From: Ligustrum vulgare
Lineage: Eukaryota > Streptophyta > Magnoliopsida > Lamiales > Oleaceae
Assembly: GCA_963555705.1 (NCBI GenBank)
Contig: OY743177.1
Location: forward strand, 682,001-746,000
DNA: 64,000 nt
Direction: 5' to 3'
Shown: in pieces, positions 22,318 to 34,395 of the stretch
How the letters are laid out: each line of letters begins with the position of its first letter
Numbering within the stretch: the first letter of the stretch is position 1
The notes under the pieces: model-generated
Seen by the model: only the letters and a program-made list of their open reading frames with translations
What the model was told of the DNA's origin: nothing
Databases searched by the model: none
Program-made: the position numbers and the translations under genes

Positions 22318-24461
22318 TCAAGGGCACCTAAAGAAAGCTTTGGATGCCTTTCCCATCTTCTTTCTTTTGGATTTGTTCCACTCCTCATTTGATCTCCAAG
22401 ACTCGAAATTGCCCCTCTCCATATTATAGAACATGTCCTCATCCAATTCAACTTCAACTATGAAGACTTCCACCTCCTCATCAAGTTTAATTACAAACTT
22501 AATTACTTGGCAATCAACAAGCACTAGTACAGAAACAAGAATACGCGTCGGTTGGAAAACGGAACACGCGTCGATTGTAGCGGCGACGTCTATGACGCAG
22601 ACGCGTAAAGTCTTGACTTTAGGCGTCGGTTGTAAACCGACGCCCAAAGTCAGTTTTGGGCGTCGGTTCTAAATTTAGAATCGACACCTAAAGTCAAAAA
22701 AAAAAAAAAAAATTAACTTTGGGCGTCGGTTTTAACATAAAACCGACGCCCAAAGTATGTTTTGGACGTCGGTTCTAAATGTAGAACTGACGCCTAAAGT
22801 CTTTTTTTTTTTTTTTTTTTGACTTTAGGCGTCGGTTGTAATATTACAACCGACGCCTAAAGTCCTTTTTTTTTGGGGGGGAAGCATCACATTTCTTTCA
22901 TCTATTCCGCTGCAATAGAAATTCAATAATTTAAATATTGCAATTTATCCATCTAATAACTAAAAATCAACAATACAAAATTAAATCAATAACTAGTTGA
23001 AACACCCATACATATATACAAACACATCTATAATATAAATACCCATATATATATATATAGACATATATACATTTATATACATTATATATAATACATATAT
23101 ATACATATTATTTACATACATTATACATGCATAGATATTATTACATATATATATTTACATACAATATATATATATATATATATAGATAAAAACATATGTA
23201 TATAAAGAGGGAGGTGGGTCTCTTACGAGATGGTGGAGGCGCGCGGCGGTGGCGAAGGTGCGAGTCCGGTGATTCGGGGAGAGGAAGAGATAAAGAGCGA
23301 GGGGAGGAATGTGGTGATGAACGTTGCCGGGAAATGGAGGAATGGTGGTGGTGGTGGCGGCGGCGGCATAGTGCGGTGGTTCGGGTGAGAGAAAAATAAA
23401 GAGAGAGGCGGGAAGAGATCGAGTAGTGAAAAAAATAGAGATGATCCGCACCTTTTTCGTATAAGTAAATAAAGGAATACGCGTCGGTTCTTGAAGAACC
23501 GATGCGGGAAACCGGAGAATGGGCGTCGATTGTAATATTACAACCGACGCCTAAAGTTTTTTTTTTATTCCTAAAAGAATACGCGTCGGTTACCGACGCG
23601 TATTCTCCTGTTTTACGCGTCGGTTCTTTTACAACCGACGCCTAAAGTTTTTTTTTTCCTAAAGAATAGGCATCGGTTCTTCAAAAACCGATGCGTATTC
23701 TCCGGTTTTACGCGTCGGTTCTTGAAGAACCGACGCTTATTCTTAAGGTTTAAACTTTACACGTCGGTTGTAATATTACAACCGACGCCCATTCTTCGAT
23801 TATATTTACAAAAATGCCACCGTCCTTTTATAGGCGTCGATTTTACTAAAAAACGACGTATATTCCTCATTTTTTTTTGGTGATTTCTGTACTAGTGAAG
23901 GTCAAAACCATGTAAGTTGATTTCTTTCTCATTGATGTCCAAATCTCTATTTAGCTCTACTGTGATTGATTTTTCATCATCTTCAAGTGTTTCTTCAATA
24001 GTTGACTCATCTTTTGATTCAATGGCGGGTTTTTCGTCAAGCTCCACGGGCATTGGCGAGTCTTTCTAATGAACTTTCTCGAGTGGATTATATCCCCACC
24101 TTTTAAATTCACTCCAATACATGGAGTCTCCTAGCACCATATCACCTTCATCTATCTTGGCTAGCTTCTGATAGTATTTTGAAATTACCCTTTCACTCCA
24201 CAGTGGAGGACCATCTCCCACTAGAGCGATGTCCTCGTCCCAATCATTCGGTACACACTCATCAAAGAGCATGTGACTTGCATCCGACATGTCAATTGCT
24301 TGTTGTCGGCATTTCAAGTATTCTTTAAACACTAAGAGTTTTGGTGTGACCCAAATATTGCTCGCATCCAAGCACTGTCCATTACAATATATTTTGGAGC
24401 AAAATTCACAACCTGTATATTCTCCAAACATGTCTTCATAGTCCATGTTGAAATCGTTCAT
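22318..24461 (-). pseudogene. RT-B copy of the retroelement protein of unknown function, interrupted
   Basis: The minus strand at 24461-24066 encodes an N-terminus with YTGCEFCSKIYCNGQCL (Cys 18, 21, 30) and YLKCRQQAID (Cys 51), then CVPNDWDEDIALVGDGPP. A stop at about 24066 follows KVH. The acidic middle continues to 23898, where the CACTA MITE (22522-23897) interrupts it. The end is at 22521-22318: DCQVIKFVIK, VEVFIVEVELDE, then NEEWNKSKRKKMGKASKAFF. Length and order are those of the RT-A protein. The stop and the insertion make it non-functional here. Confidence 0.8.
22522..23897. mobile_element. 1376-bp non-autonomous CACTA element built of GCGTCGGTT hairpins
   Basis: Starts CACTAGTACAGAAA and ends TTTCTGTACTAGTG, with a 3-bp duplication AAG (22519-22521 and 23898-23900). 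Inside, ACGCGTCGGTT and its complement AACCGACGC recur about twenty times in two blocks (22545-22865 and 23480-23850). They are often paired head-to-head around short spacers such as GTAATATTAC and followed by A or T runs. The middle has an AT-repeat stretch (23040-23185) and a GC-rich 200-bp segment (23215-23410) of unknown origin. It encodes no transposase; reading frames in it look incidental. Confidence 0.9.
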
Positions 24462-24634
24462 TGCAAGCCAATGGTAGATTCAAATATACCTTGAAAAAAA
24501 ACCAAACATAGGAAGGCTTAAAATTGTGGTAGATAATCCAAAGTAACAAAATAAAAACAAAATAAAATACTACAAAAAAAAGTAAAAAGTCCGAATTAGT
24601 GAAAGTAATCTAAAAATAAATTTAAACTACAATC

Positions 24635-24650
24635 CCCGACAACGGCGCCA
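24635..24650 (-). promoter_or_regulatory. primer-binding site of RT-B, tRNA-Asp
   Basis: On the minus strand TGGCGCCGTTGTCGGG follows the LTR end by 6 bp. One mismatch to the RT-A site (T for C at position 12). Confidence 0.85.
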
Positions 24651-24656
24651 AAAACT

Positions 24657-26264
24657 TGGCGACGCTCCGCAAGTGCACGGGTTGCGCAAGTAATAAAGTG
24701 GATGTAAGTCCAAGTATCGATCCCACAGAGATTGTTTTAAATTGTATTTTTAGATTACTACCTTAACCGGAACAAGAAAAGCTTAGGATTTGGAAATTTT
24801 GAATTTGAAAAACAAATTAAAAATTAAACTAAAGAAAATAAGAAAATTTGATTTGTTAAAACGATGAGATGAATATGTTAGAATTATGAATCCACATTAA
24901 TCATATCAACCATGTATTTGACTTAAACAATGAGTATTGAAAATCCGTGTTCCTATATTTATTTATGTCCCCTTTCGAGCGATGTATAAACACATTTTCC
25001 TACAAGAGACGAGTCTATATTTCTATGACCAATCCAAACATGTAGAAAAACATTAACGAATTATGAACACTTTTAAGGATAACACGAAGCATAAGGGTAT
25101 ATTTCTATTCCCTATCGGACTTCGAGGTAATTAATCAAGGTCTAATAGATTCCTACTCTTTCGAACATAGAACTCTATCACAATCATCAATAATTATGCG
25201 TCCACAATCATAGATGAGAATAAAAACGTAATTAATTGCATCAATCTCATAAATTGCATAATATAAATGTACCGTCAAAACATGGAATCAATAAATTAAA
25301 GCTTCATCACAATTCTAACAATGAAAACCTAGCATAAATACATGATTGAAACTAAATCAAAAGAAGTATGAAAAGATGTCACCCCGTTCATATTCTTGAT
25401 CCCTATTCTTCAATCTTGAATTTGGCCTTCAATGGATCCCTCGGCAGTTGGACAGTGTTTTGGCATGAATTTCACAAGTTGGGAACCCTTAATTTCGTGT
25501 CCCAAGTCATGTATTTATAGATGTTCATGAGAATTAGGTTACTTGGGAAGAAAGAATGCTGAGTTTCACGTCCAAATTAAATTCCAAAAGAGTTTCAACC
25601 GGACAAGGAAAGTTACCTTCGCGGAAGATTTTCTTGTCGCTGCACAGCGTTTACTATTTTGATCATATCCTTTTATTCCCTTATCCGATTTATATGATTC
25701 AAAATCCTTTAGAAAGATAACGTAAAGGGTTACAATGCTTCCTGAAATAGGATTTTCCCAATTCTAACGTTTAAGACCCAGAAATTAGGTTTCAAAGTAT
25801 GACTAAAAATCTGCCCGAAAATTTTGTGTGATTGGAATGAATTTATGGTAATATTCTTATCATATTTCATTCTCTTTTGACTTTTAATTGCATCCAATTG
25901 AATCCTAGCATTCTTCAAGTATCTTATCTTGATTCGAATCAACTATTGAATATTTGCAATTTGGTCCTTCTTCTTTTGATTTGTATACTTTAGTCATTGA
26001 ACTCCTAATTTCTTCCAATTTGGTTCTTTCTTTGACTTTTCTTTCAATTGACATTTTTGATTTACTTCATCAACTCTTGTTTTTCACACTTTAGCTCTTT
26101 TATCATCCAAATGACTTGTTTTTGCTTCATTTCCTTTGTTTTCTCGACTTTGGATTATTTCTGAAATACAAACAATATTAACTAAATAAATAGCAAATAT
26201 TCTTAAACAAACAAATAAAATCCTACTTTTAGATTAGAAATAAGTGTATAAAATACACTTATCA
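24657..26264 (-). repeat. 5' LTR of RT-B
   Basis: On the minus strand begins TGATAAGTGTATTTTATACA, a near-perfect terminal palindrome, and ends CCCGTGCACTTGCGG then GCGTCGCCA. It shares these terminal designs, and a TGTGGGATCGA block, with RT-A and the solo LTR at 47885. Confidence 0.9.
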
Positions 26265-26875
26265 TCAGCTTCTGATTTTTAATTAATTTATTTATTTTTA
26301 ATTTTTTTGGGGAAATATCTAAACTTGAAAATCCAAATCTCACATATAGTTTTATTACGAAAAAAGAAACAGTACAAGGAGGGGGACTGCTTGACTGATG
26401 TATCATTTGGAGAGTGGACAAGCTCAATATTAATGTTTGGAAGCGGGTCTCATCAAGTGGAATCCTGGAAATGTTTTAAAAGAAGGTTGCTATTAACTAG
26501 GGCATTTCCCAAAATGGTAAATTTACTTATCAACTGATCAATTTATTGGGACAAACCTCAGAGAGACCAATTTCAGCTGCTAGCTATGGGGATGGTTTCA
26601 ACAGATGGATTACACATTATCTTATATTTTCAGAGAAGGTAAAAGTAGGGTTTAGATCGTAAATTCAAGAACTAGGTGACACACTGAGACCTTGAGATGG
26701 AGGGAAAAAAATTGTAGTGGCCTAAAAGCCCCGCTTAGGATCTGATGGATCTTATAAAATAAAATTCTACTGTCCACCAAGAGATTTACGTTCTGAACAT
26801 AATAGCCCATAGAATGGCATATTTCTGTACGATGTTAGGTGATGCAGGAGCATCGGAAGCACACAATGCTGAGTT
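26265..26875. other. remnant of a duplicated segment matching 61035-61745
   Basis: From about 26395 the plus strand aligns with an intron of the MBD-like gene: GGGTCTCATCAA.TGGAAT, ACCTCAGAGAGACCAAT, GATGGATTACACATTATCT, GGCCTAAAAGCCC and GAATGGCATATTTCT occur in the same order in both places. The shared block includes a decayed stretch whose better copy (61507-61560) looks like the end of a reverse-transcriptase-type RNase H domain. The match ends near 26840. The last 35 bp and 35447 onward are the target site of the copia element. Confidence 0.75.
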
Positions 26876-28263
26876 TGTTGGAATTATATATGCCCGTAGA
26901 GTATAATTCACGACATTCGAAATAAAATGTTTATTGATTGTATTAATATAAAGTTGCGTTTGTCCATGGTCGATTTAATATTACAGATTGAGTGTTTAAG
27001 TTGTTAAATACAGAAAGATTCAATTTGTAATTCGATCTAAAATTAACGTTCACGATCAGTAAATAAATATGGACAATTTATTTTGATAAGATCGTCTCGA
27101 TTTTATTAAAGTCTATCTTTGACTTTGGTAATAAAATTGAAAGTACGTTTGGAACGTATTTGACGGGACCACGTGAAATTAATTTGTGACATTGATCATA
27201 TAAGTTTAATTTCACTTGACTATTATATGTGGGACCTTAATCCTAATCGGATAATGGACTTTGATTACTAACTTGAAGTTCTTTGAGGTATCAATGGGTG
27301 AGATCAATTGCTGATCAATATCTCGGTACTTTGGGAATCAAAGTGAACTAACGAGGAACATAGATTCGTATTATGAAATCCGTCACCTTTTATGTATGAT
27401 CATAATCTCACTGGTTCTTCTAGTTGACAGTTGAATCTGAGCTCAGTAATTCGACAGTGACTGTTGAATTCTATGATGTGATGTGATCACATCGAACTGT
27501 CAAATAGAAGATGAGAGTTGGGAATTTATGAATATTCAGAGAAGGGCATTTTGATCATTGTAACTTGCTCCGAATATTCGAGTTGATCGACGGGTGTAAC
27601 ATGTAAGAATGATAAGTCAGAGGATATAATTATTGATTAATTGTTTCAGTAATTTCAATTTTACTAAGAGTGTAATCTCGTTCTTTTAGTGGAATAGAAT
27701 GTGATTAATAAATTAATTTTGACTGATCAAGAGTTGATCGGGTCATAATTAATTTATTGGAGCTTAGTTTAATTGGGTCCGATCAGGTTCCCTCGGTGGC
27801 TTCACTATAATGGATTTATACAGGCTTATTACCTGTATTGGGTTGTGCAGAAATGGGCCTGGGTTATGGTACTAGGCTTGGTAGGGTTTTGGAGTGTAAA
27901 GATTTATTAACCTAATTAGAAAAGTGGCGAGACACACACTAAAGTGTGTAGTGTGTATTTTCTCTTTACAAAAGAAACCCTAATCTTAGTTTAACCTAGG
28001 TCTTGAAAAATGTAACCACACACCTGCACAATTGCCATTGAAGAATACCGAGGAAAGCTTGAGGGTTTGAAGTTTTGGTGGAATCAAGAAACAGTTGATG
28101 AAGATTATTGTAAAGCACGCTACAAGGGTAATCTTCTCAAAACAATTTTTGTGTGCAAAATTATTTATTCCAAGCTGAATACATAGAACAGAAAATCCTG
28201 TAACGGGATGATCTAGTCACAAGAAATCAATTTTTGTGAGTAGAGCAACCCGAGTTCCCAACA
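26876..28263 (+). repeat. 5' LTR of the copia element
   Basis: 1388 bp, TG...CA. It contains a stretch (about 27641-27977) that is missing from the 3' LTR, so one copy suffered a deletion or the other an insertion after integration. Confidence 0.9.
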
Positions 28264-28265
28264 AT

Positions 28266-28277
28266 TGGTATCAGAGC
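28266..28277 (+). promoter_or_regulatory. primer-binding site, initiator tRNA-Met
   Basis: TGGTATCAGAGC two bases after the LTR, the usual plant copia PBS. Confidence 0.93.
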
Positions 28278-28879
28278 GTCAGGTTTTTGATACTGTTTTG
28301 TGTATTTAGGAATAAATAATCTTTGTTTATGCATGTGTTAGTTGAGCGGTGTTAGGATTATGTGATTTATTTGTTATTGAATGAATGATATTCCTGTTTG
28401 AACAAATTTATGGCCATAGAATTTTTGTGTTAAATTCTTGTATTTGTTTTATCGAGTCTTGTAACAAAGGGGGTGGATTACGACTCCATGTTTCCCCTTT
28501 GATTTTAATTTACTGCAATATATATAATTAGAAATTGTTTTTCAATTGTATTGCTGTTGAAATTGAAATCTGAGGACCGAATTTCACCACTGCTGAAGCA
28601 TGGAGGACTTCCAAGGCAATTTTGAAAAAGAGAAGATGGATACTTAATCTTGGGCCAAATTGGATTCCAGTTGGACCGATTTGTTTCATTTAGGCTGTTT
28701 TGTTTTCAACTGGGCCGAAAGAAAATGGTAAATTAATTGTGTTGGGCCAGATTTCAATTGAATTGCAGATTTTGCCGGACTTCATTTTTGGATGAGAAAT
28801 AGGGGCATTTGCACAAATACCTATGTTTTTGTATCATAATTGAAATTTACTTCATTTTTTAAAAAAAATTGAAAAATAC

Positions 28880-29130
28880 TTCAATTTTTTTTTGGAAAAA
28901 TACTTTTTTCTGAAGTATCATGTTGTGATACTTTTAAAATATCTTATGATACTTTACAAGTATCATAACATGATATTTTACAAGTGTATTATGATACTTT
29001 ACAAGTTTCACAACATCATACTTAAGGTATCAAAAGATACTTGTAAAGTATCACAATATGATAGTTGTGTTACTTTCAAATTTTGGTATCATAACATGAA
29101 ACTTCATCAAAGTTTTATGATACTTTGAAC
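28880..29130. repeat. GTATCAT / ATGATAC inverted repeat cluster
   Basis: GTATCAT and its complement occur over ten times in 250 bp, in units such as TGATACTTTACAAGTATCAT that fold on themselves. It lies at the left of the foreign segment inside the copia element. Confidence 0.8.
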
Positions 29131-29400
29131 GAAATTGTATTATCACAGCTAGAAACTTTAAATTTTTTTTATGATACTTTGTCTCAAACAAACATGAAAT
29201 CAAATTTATCAAACTCAATTATCTGATTCAAACTCTGCACTTACATACATGAATTCAACCAGAGAAGTAGTGGGCCCCACCTCTCACACACGAATAATTT
29301 TTCTTCAACAAAAATCGCTTAACATGTGAAGCTTCCAAGCATCAATAAAAAAAGACAAGAACTGAGAAATACGTCTTGAAAATTTTGATCTTAAAGTGTT

Positions 29401-29515
29401 ATGGAAAACGGTGTTAATGGCAACGGCGGCGATGTGGTTGCAAGAAATTTACGGTCTTTTGTTGACATTTTTCCTCCTTCTGACACCTATACTAGCACCG
29501 CCTTCAAATTCACAG
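29401..29515 (+). pseudogene. first exon of an unidentified cellular gene inside the copia element
   Basis: ATG at 29401 opens a frame encoding MENGVNGNGGDVVARNLRSF, then a PPSDTYTSTAFKF end, and stops at a good splice donor (CACAG|GTAATTCC). Codon use and a Gly/Asn-rich start look cellular rather than retroviral. The gene is not recognised. Exon-like pieces follow (acceptor at about 29585, AGATAATCGCTATCATCAG near 29631), then it fades. It is probably a captured fragment together with 28800-29760. Confidence 0.45.
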
Positions 29516-31904
29516 GTAATTCCTTTCCTTTGTCCTTGCTGTGAGTGTATAGCAAGATGTGATTTTGTTTTTTGTTGTGACCCAGGTGGGAATGTGATGA
29601 CTTTTTATGGGTTGATTATTTGTTGTCTAGAGATAATCGCTATCATCAGTTGAAGAGCTATGGGGAAGAAGAGTGACGAGTCGGGGTCGAGGTCGGGGAA
29701 GAATCGCAGTGAAATTGGAGAAGACGGTATTTCTCAGTTTCCTTCCACTGTGAACGTATTCTTCAATTTAGGATGAAAAAAACAGTATGGAATGCAATTA
29801 ACCCTGAGAAATATTATTTGAAGAGTTCAAATAAATGGCTGGACACTTACAAATGAAAATTGAAGAATTGGGCCGGGTTGTGGTTCAATAGACTCTTTAA
29901 TTAATTTGTAATTTTTGTGTTTAGGTTTGGCCATAAATTATGTTCATGTTTATTTTATTATCGCATTTATTTATTGCTTTAATAAATTATGAATGAATGT
30001 CATTAAATAGCATGTCATGTAGATCGCATGAACACCGCTCTAGGTACTATACAGTCATGCATTGTTTTATATTTTTATTTTCTTTTCTAAATGTTAGATT
30101 AGAAAATAAATACATTTATTAATAATTAAATTGATTTTAAGAGTTAAAATTGATTGGGTAATTATTAATTAAAATCCAAGAGTTCAAAATATTAAGTGAG
30201 CGATGGTGCAATTTTTGAACTCACGGCCTCCCCTATTAGCCCATTAGTAAAAAAAATTTGTGCATGCCTCGTGCTAATCTAATTAGTCTCCCTATAGGAG
30301 GGCTGCACTGTTTTGGTTACTAGATTGGGCCCAATTAGGTGATGATTTTTTAAGTGTGAATTAATCACGATTACCCTATAGGTGACGTAATTAATTTGGT
30401 ACTTAAAATATTATCAATATAGGGGTTATACACTTAAATCAAGGACATCGCGAGGACTTCCTATAGAATATCCAAACAATGTCAATGATGGCCAAATTTT
30501 AACGACTATAAATTAAATATTGCATGAGATGCTAGATATATTTAATTTAGTGGGAGGGTCCCAGCCTAGCCATAAATCACATTTATTTCTCCTATAGAGA
30601 AATGTGTTTAAGATTTTGGGGTTTTAGGTTGTCGTCATATTATAGTAGTTTTGGATCTACTTGTGCATAATTTTTATTCATGCATCATATATGAATGTAT
30701 TCATCATTTATGCAACTCGTGTTTAATACATTTATTTTATTTGAATGTCGTATTTCGACAACTAATTATATGTTTAGACATCACCAACTAATTTGTGAAA
30801 ACTGTAACATGTCTCGTTATAATTCTTTCAACTTATGACATTTGTTCGTGCTAGAAAATCATTGTTCAAAAATAATTATAAATCTTCCAATGAAAATGGT
30901 TTTATTTTGATGAGATGGTTTATTGCATAGTTTTGATTCTCATGTCAAGTACTTCGCAATAAAGACATCAAAATAGGATACCATATTTATTTTCTCGATG
31001 GAAGGGTATTTATGATAAGTTGAACATTTTAATTATGGAGTTATACAAAATATGCTATCAAGCTATAATATATCTCTACTTATGAACCGATCACGATTTT
31101 TACAAGAGACCATTTGGTAAAACATGATTGGTCACTTTAATGTGGTGGAGGTTCCACTTGCAAACATTGATTTATGTGACATAATGCTTGAGAAATCTTT
31201 TAAGATGATCTCTTGCGGTTCAGTGTGGACTATATTCACCAGGATGAACGTGTCCCTGAAAGGTTCAATATAAGCTATTCATAGAGAAGATATTATTTTA
31301 AAGCAACAGATAGTATGGTAGGCCTCTAACCTTTTTGCTCTTGAGCAAAGATAGGATTAATGAGGAGGTAGCCTTCCCTGGAAACTCTATAATGGAGTAA
31401 GACTATTCATTGTGTTATGGTTAGTAATTGAGTCTATCTTGATTATAGATTCTAGAATAACTAATCACTATTGCAAGTTGTTGCAATATGGTCCTAGGTG
31501 ACCAAATGACACAATGAGATAGAGTATACTATAAGGATAAGCATGGGTACGGTAATATGGAAAGAGCCGTTGGGCTTTTATGTTTGCGAAACAATTTGAT
31601 TATTATTTTGTCTCTTTATTATTTGAGCGGAATTATTTAGCACTTAATCTCCAGTTATTAGTTGGAATTAAGTTAAATAATGCTCTTATTATTGCGAGAC
31701 AAATGATTAACAATCTCAAAGCCTTGTAAATGGTTCTAAGTGTAATATTACTACAAGTGATAAGGGATAGATGACTCCTTGTATTAATGAACTCTTTGAT
31801 AAGATCTTAAGATAATCATATTTATCTAAATAAGATTGAAAGACTAGTAAAGATAGCCTCTAAGTATTTTGGAGGTGGAATCTATGTGGGCTTTTGAATT
31901 TTAT

Positions 31905-34394
31905 TTAGAGGGTAAAATGATTAAGATCTTAGGCTTGGTCACACTTATCCAAAACTCGATTCTAATACTAGTAAGGGATGGACCTCAAAAGGATCTGAGG
32001 TGGAATCTATATTGTTTTCTGAATCTTGTTTAGAGGATTAGATAACCAAGATTCCTTATACATTAAATGGACTTAAGAGTTTGGGGATTAATACACTTCA
32101 ATATGTGTAGATTCTTTGGTGCTCAAGATACGAGAGAGTACGAGTAATTCATCACTTTTATTGATGATCACTCTAGATCTCGATTCTATACTTAATATCT
32201 CATTGATCTGAAATATTGAAGAATTTCTAGAATTTTGGACAGAAGTTGAGAAGTAATTAAGAGAATCGAGATACTTACATTTGATTGAGGTTTGTGTATC
32301 TCTCATTTGAGTTTAGGAACCATTTATCGGAAAAGGAGAACAAGGTAATACCAAATCAATGATGAGTTATCCTCGTTACTAGTTTCATTTGGGAATGTAT
32401 ACCGGAGATAGTCAAGTTCCTTCATAGCCTAGTACCATTGATTCGTTTCCTGAAATACCCCTAGAGTTGTGGCATGGGTGCAAGCCCAGTCTACACCACA
32501 TTCAGATTTGGGGAATTTTGGCACACTATCTGAAAGCAAGGATTGACGAGATGTAGGTAACAATGAAGGTTTGATTATAAGGCATGCAACGAAACTAGAA
32601 ATTATTTCTTCTATAATCCTCTGGTCAAGAAAGTATTTGTTGAGTACAAATGTAGCTTTCTTAGAGGATAAGGCATATAGAAGAATACAAATCAACAAGT
32701 AAAATTCTATTGGATGAGATGTTAGAACGTGGTTCAAACAACTTGATTCCATATTTCAGCATAGAATTAATCTTGATGATTTGGAACTTCGTATGGAACC
32801 GATGGTTACTGATCCTAGTGGGAGAATGGCAAGTGGTTCAACCACTATTCTTGCCTGATGATCCCAATGGACATGGGAAAACCAAATGTTGTAGTCGAAG
32901 TTGTTCTCAGTATTCTGTCCCTTCTTTATGTTCATAAAGAGGCAGTGAAGAGGTTGATCCCAATTTGGGATATACCAAGTAGTGGGAGGAGAGGAAGGGA
33001 CTCCGTTTGGACATAATGGAAATACACTTCCAGGAACTAATTAGAGTGAGAGGGTTGTAAGACCACCTTCTTGATGCTTATTCTACGGAGAGTCTTTTTA
33101 GACAGTCTCTACTGAAATAAGAGAAGAACTCCTCATTTAGGGAAGTGGTAGAAGCTATAGACTTGAAATCATGTAAAGTGAATGTGAACTCGAAATTAGA
33201 TTCCTAGTAATCCAACAAGTTTGGATATTTGTATACTCACCCAATGTGGTCAAACCTATAGGGTGTGATAATTTTTAAGATGATAAAAGAATGGTAGATG
33301 GAAAGGTTGATACCTTTAGTGCAAGACTTATGGTTGTGGGTTTGTGAAACCCTTCTCGCCAATAGCCATGCAAAAGTTTACCTGGATCTTTTATCCATTG
33401 TCGTTCATTGTGAAAATGAGGTACGGAAAATGGATGTCAAGATGTTGTTTCTTGAATGCATCTTGAGGAAATCATTTACAAAGTGTAATCTAATGAGTTC
33501 ATATTAAAGACAATGAAAGTAAAATTCATGACTTACAAGTTTCCAACTTTGGATTTGGGTAATTGTTCAAGATATGGAATATAGAATTTGATAGAACCAT
33601 TGTGATACATGTTCTTGATCAAAATCTTGATATATCTTAAGTATACTCGTGTATACAGAAAGATGAGACAGTTTTCGCGACTATTTATTTGAATGACACT
33701 CTACTTATGTGTGAGAATATTTTCATTAAATAGTAGTTGGTACCAGCAATTAGACTTGAAGGACTTGTAGATGACTGTCTATTTTTCTAGACATCCGTAC
33801 TTTTCGGAGTGGGAGAAAAATGGAATAGAATAGTCTCAAGTTTCATGTAATAATAAGATACTATCTACATTTGCAATATTGAAGTCTTGAAAGGAATAAT
33901 GTTCTTTGTAGACTTTATCTATCTTATGAGTATTCTCCTAAGACTCATGGTAAGATAGAGAAGGTTCCTTATGCTCCGGCTATAGGAAGCCTTACTTTGC
34001 ACTAGATAGGCCATATCTTATGCTGGGGATATTGTTGGTGATTATTAGTTTGATCCAGGAGCAGATCATTGAATAGAGGTAAAGCATATACTGAAGCGTT
34101 TTCGAAAAACAAGTAAATGTTTGCTTATCTATTCAGTTTGTGATCTGATGGATTAAAACTAATTAAGATCTGATTTAACTAGGACTCTCGAAAGTCGTCA
34201 AATTGGAATATAGTTGGGAGATAATGTGGTTAATTGGTTGGGTATAACACAATCTTGGATTGTTTGTTATACAACCGTGACTTACATCAAAAGGAGTTAC
34301 TATCTTGGTTGAGGACATAATCATTAGTGTAATGATGGTGTTGACAAGATGGATTATTCGATGTTTCATGTATACTCTAAGGGCAAGTGGGAGA
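31905..34394 (+). pseudogene. copia pol remnants
   Basis: Recognisable pieces in scattered frames: GAG-pre-integrase at about 31935-32090 (HLSK..IL.LVRDGPQKDL-like); integrase core at 32145-32260 (FITFIDDHSR in one frame); reverse transcriptase at 33250-33450 (DGKVDTFSARLMV, then KMDVKMLFLE); RNase H region from about 33960 to the PPT (AIGSLTLH, then DPGADH). Many stops and frame changes; no active enzyme can be made. Confidence 0.75.
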
Positions 34395-34395
34395 T

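Larger units (their letters stand above)
18379..26264 (-). mobile_element. RT-B, older non-autonomous LTR retrotransposon related to RT-A
   Basis: LTRs at 24657-26264 (5' on the minus strand; 1608 bp; TGATAAG...GCCA) and 18379-19639 (3'; truncated). The PBS is at 24635-24650 and the PPT (AGTTTGGGGGTGT) abuts the 3' LTR at 19640-19652. The ORF, its position about 170 bp after the PBS, the TTGGGAGGCAACCCAA motif and the paired non-coding block all match RT-A. The ORF is split by a CACTA-type MITE. The LTRs differ at roughly two dozen sites by eye, so RT-B is clearly older than RT-A. No target duplication can be scored because the outer end of the 3' LTR is lost. Confidence 0.88.

Noticed and set aside
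23155..23451. 98-codon minus-strand frame in the CACTA MITE
   Set aside because: Composed of low-complexity His/Pro/Thr and an AT-repeat end; no family recognised. The GC-rich stretch may be captured host DNA, but nothing supports a gene.
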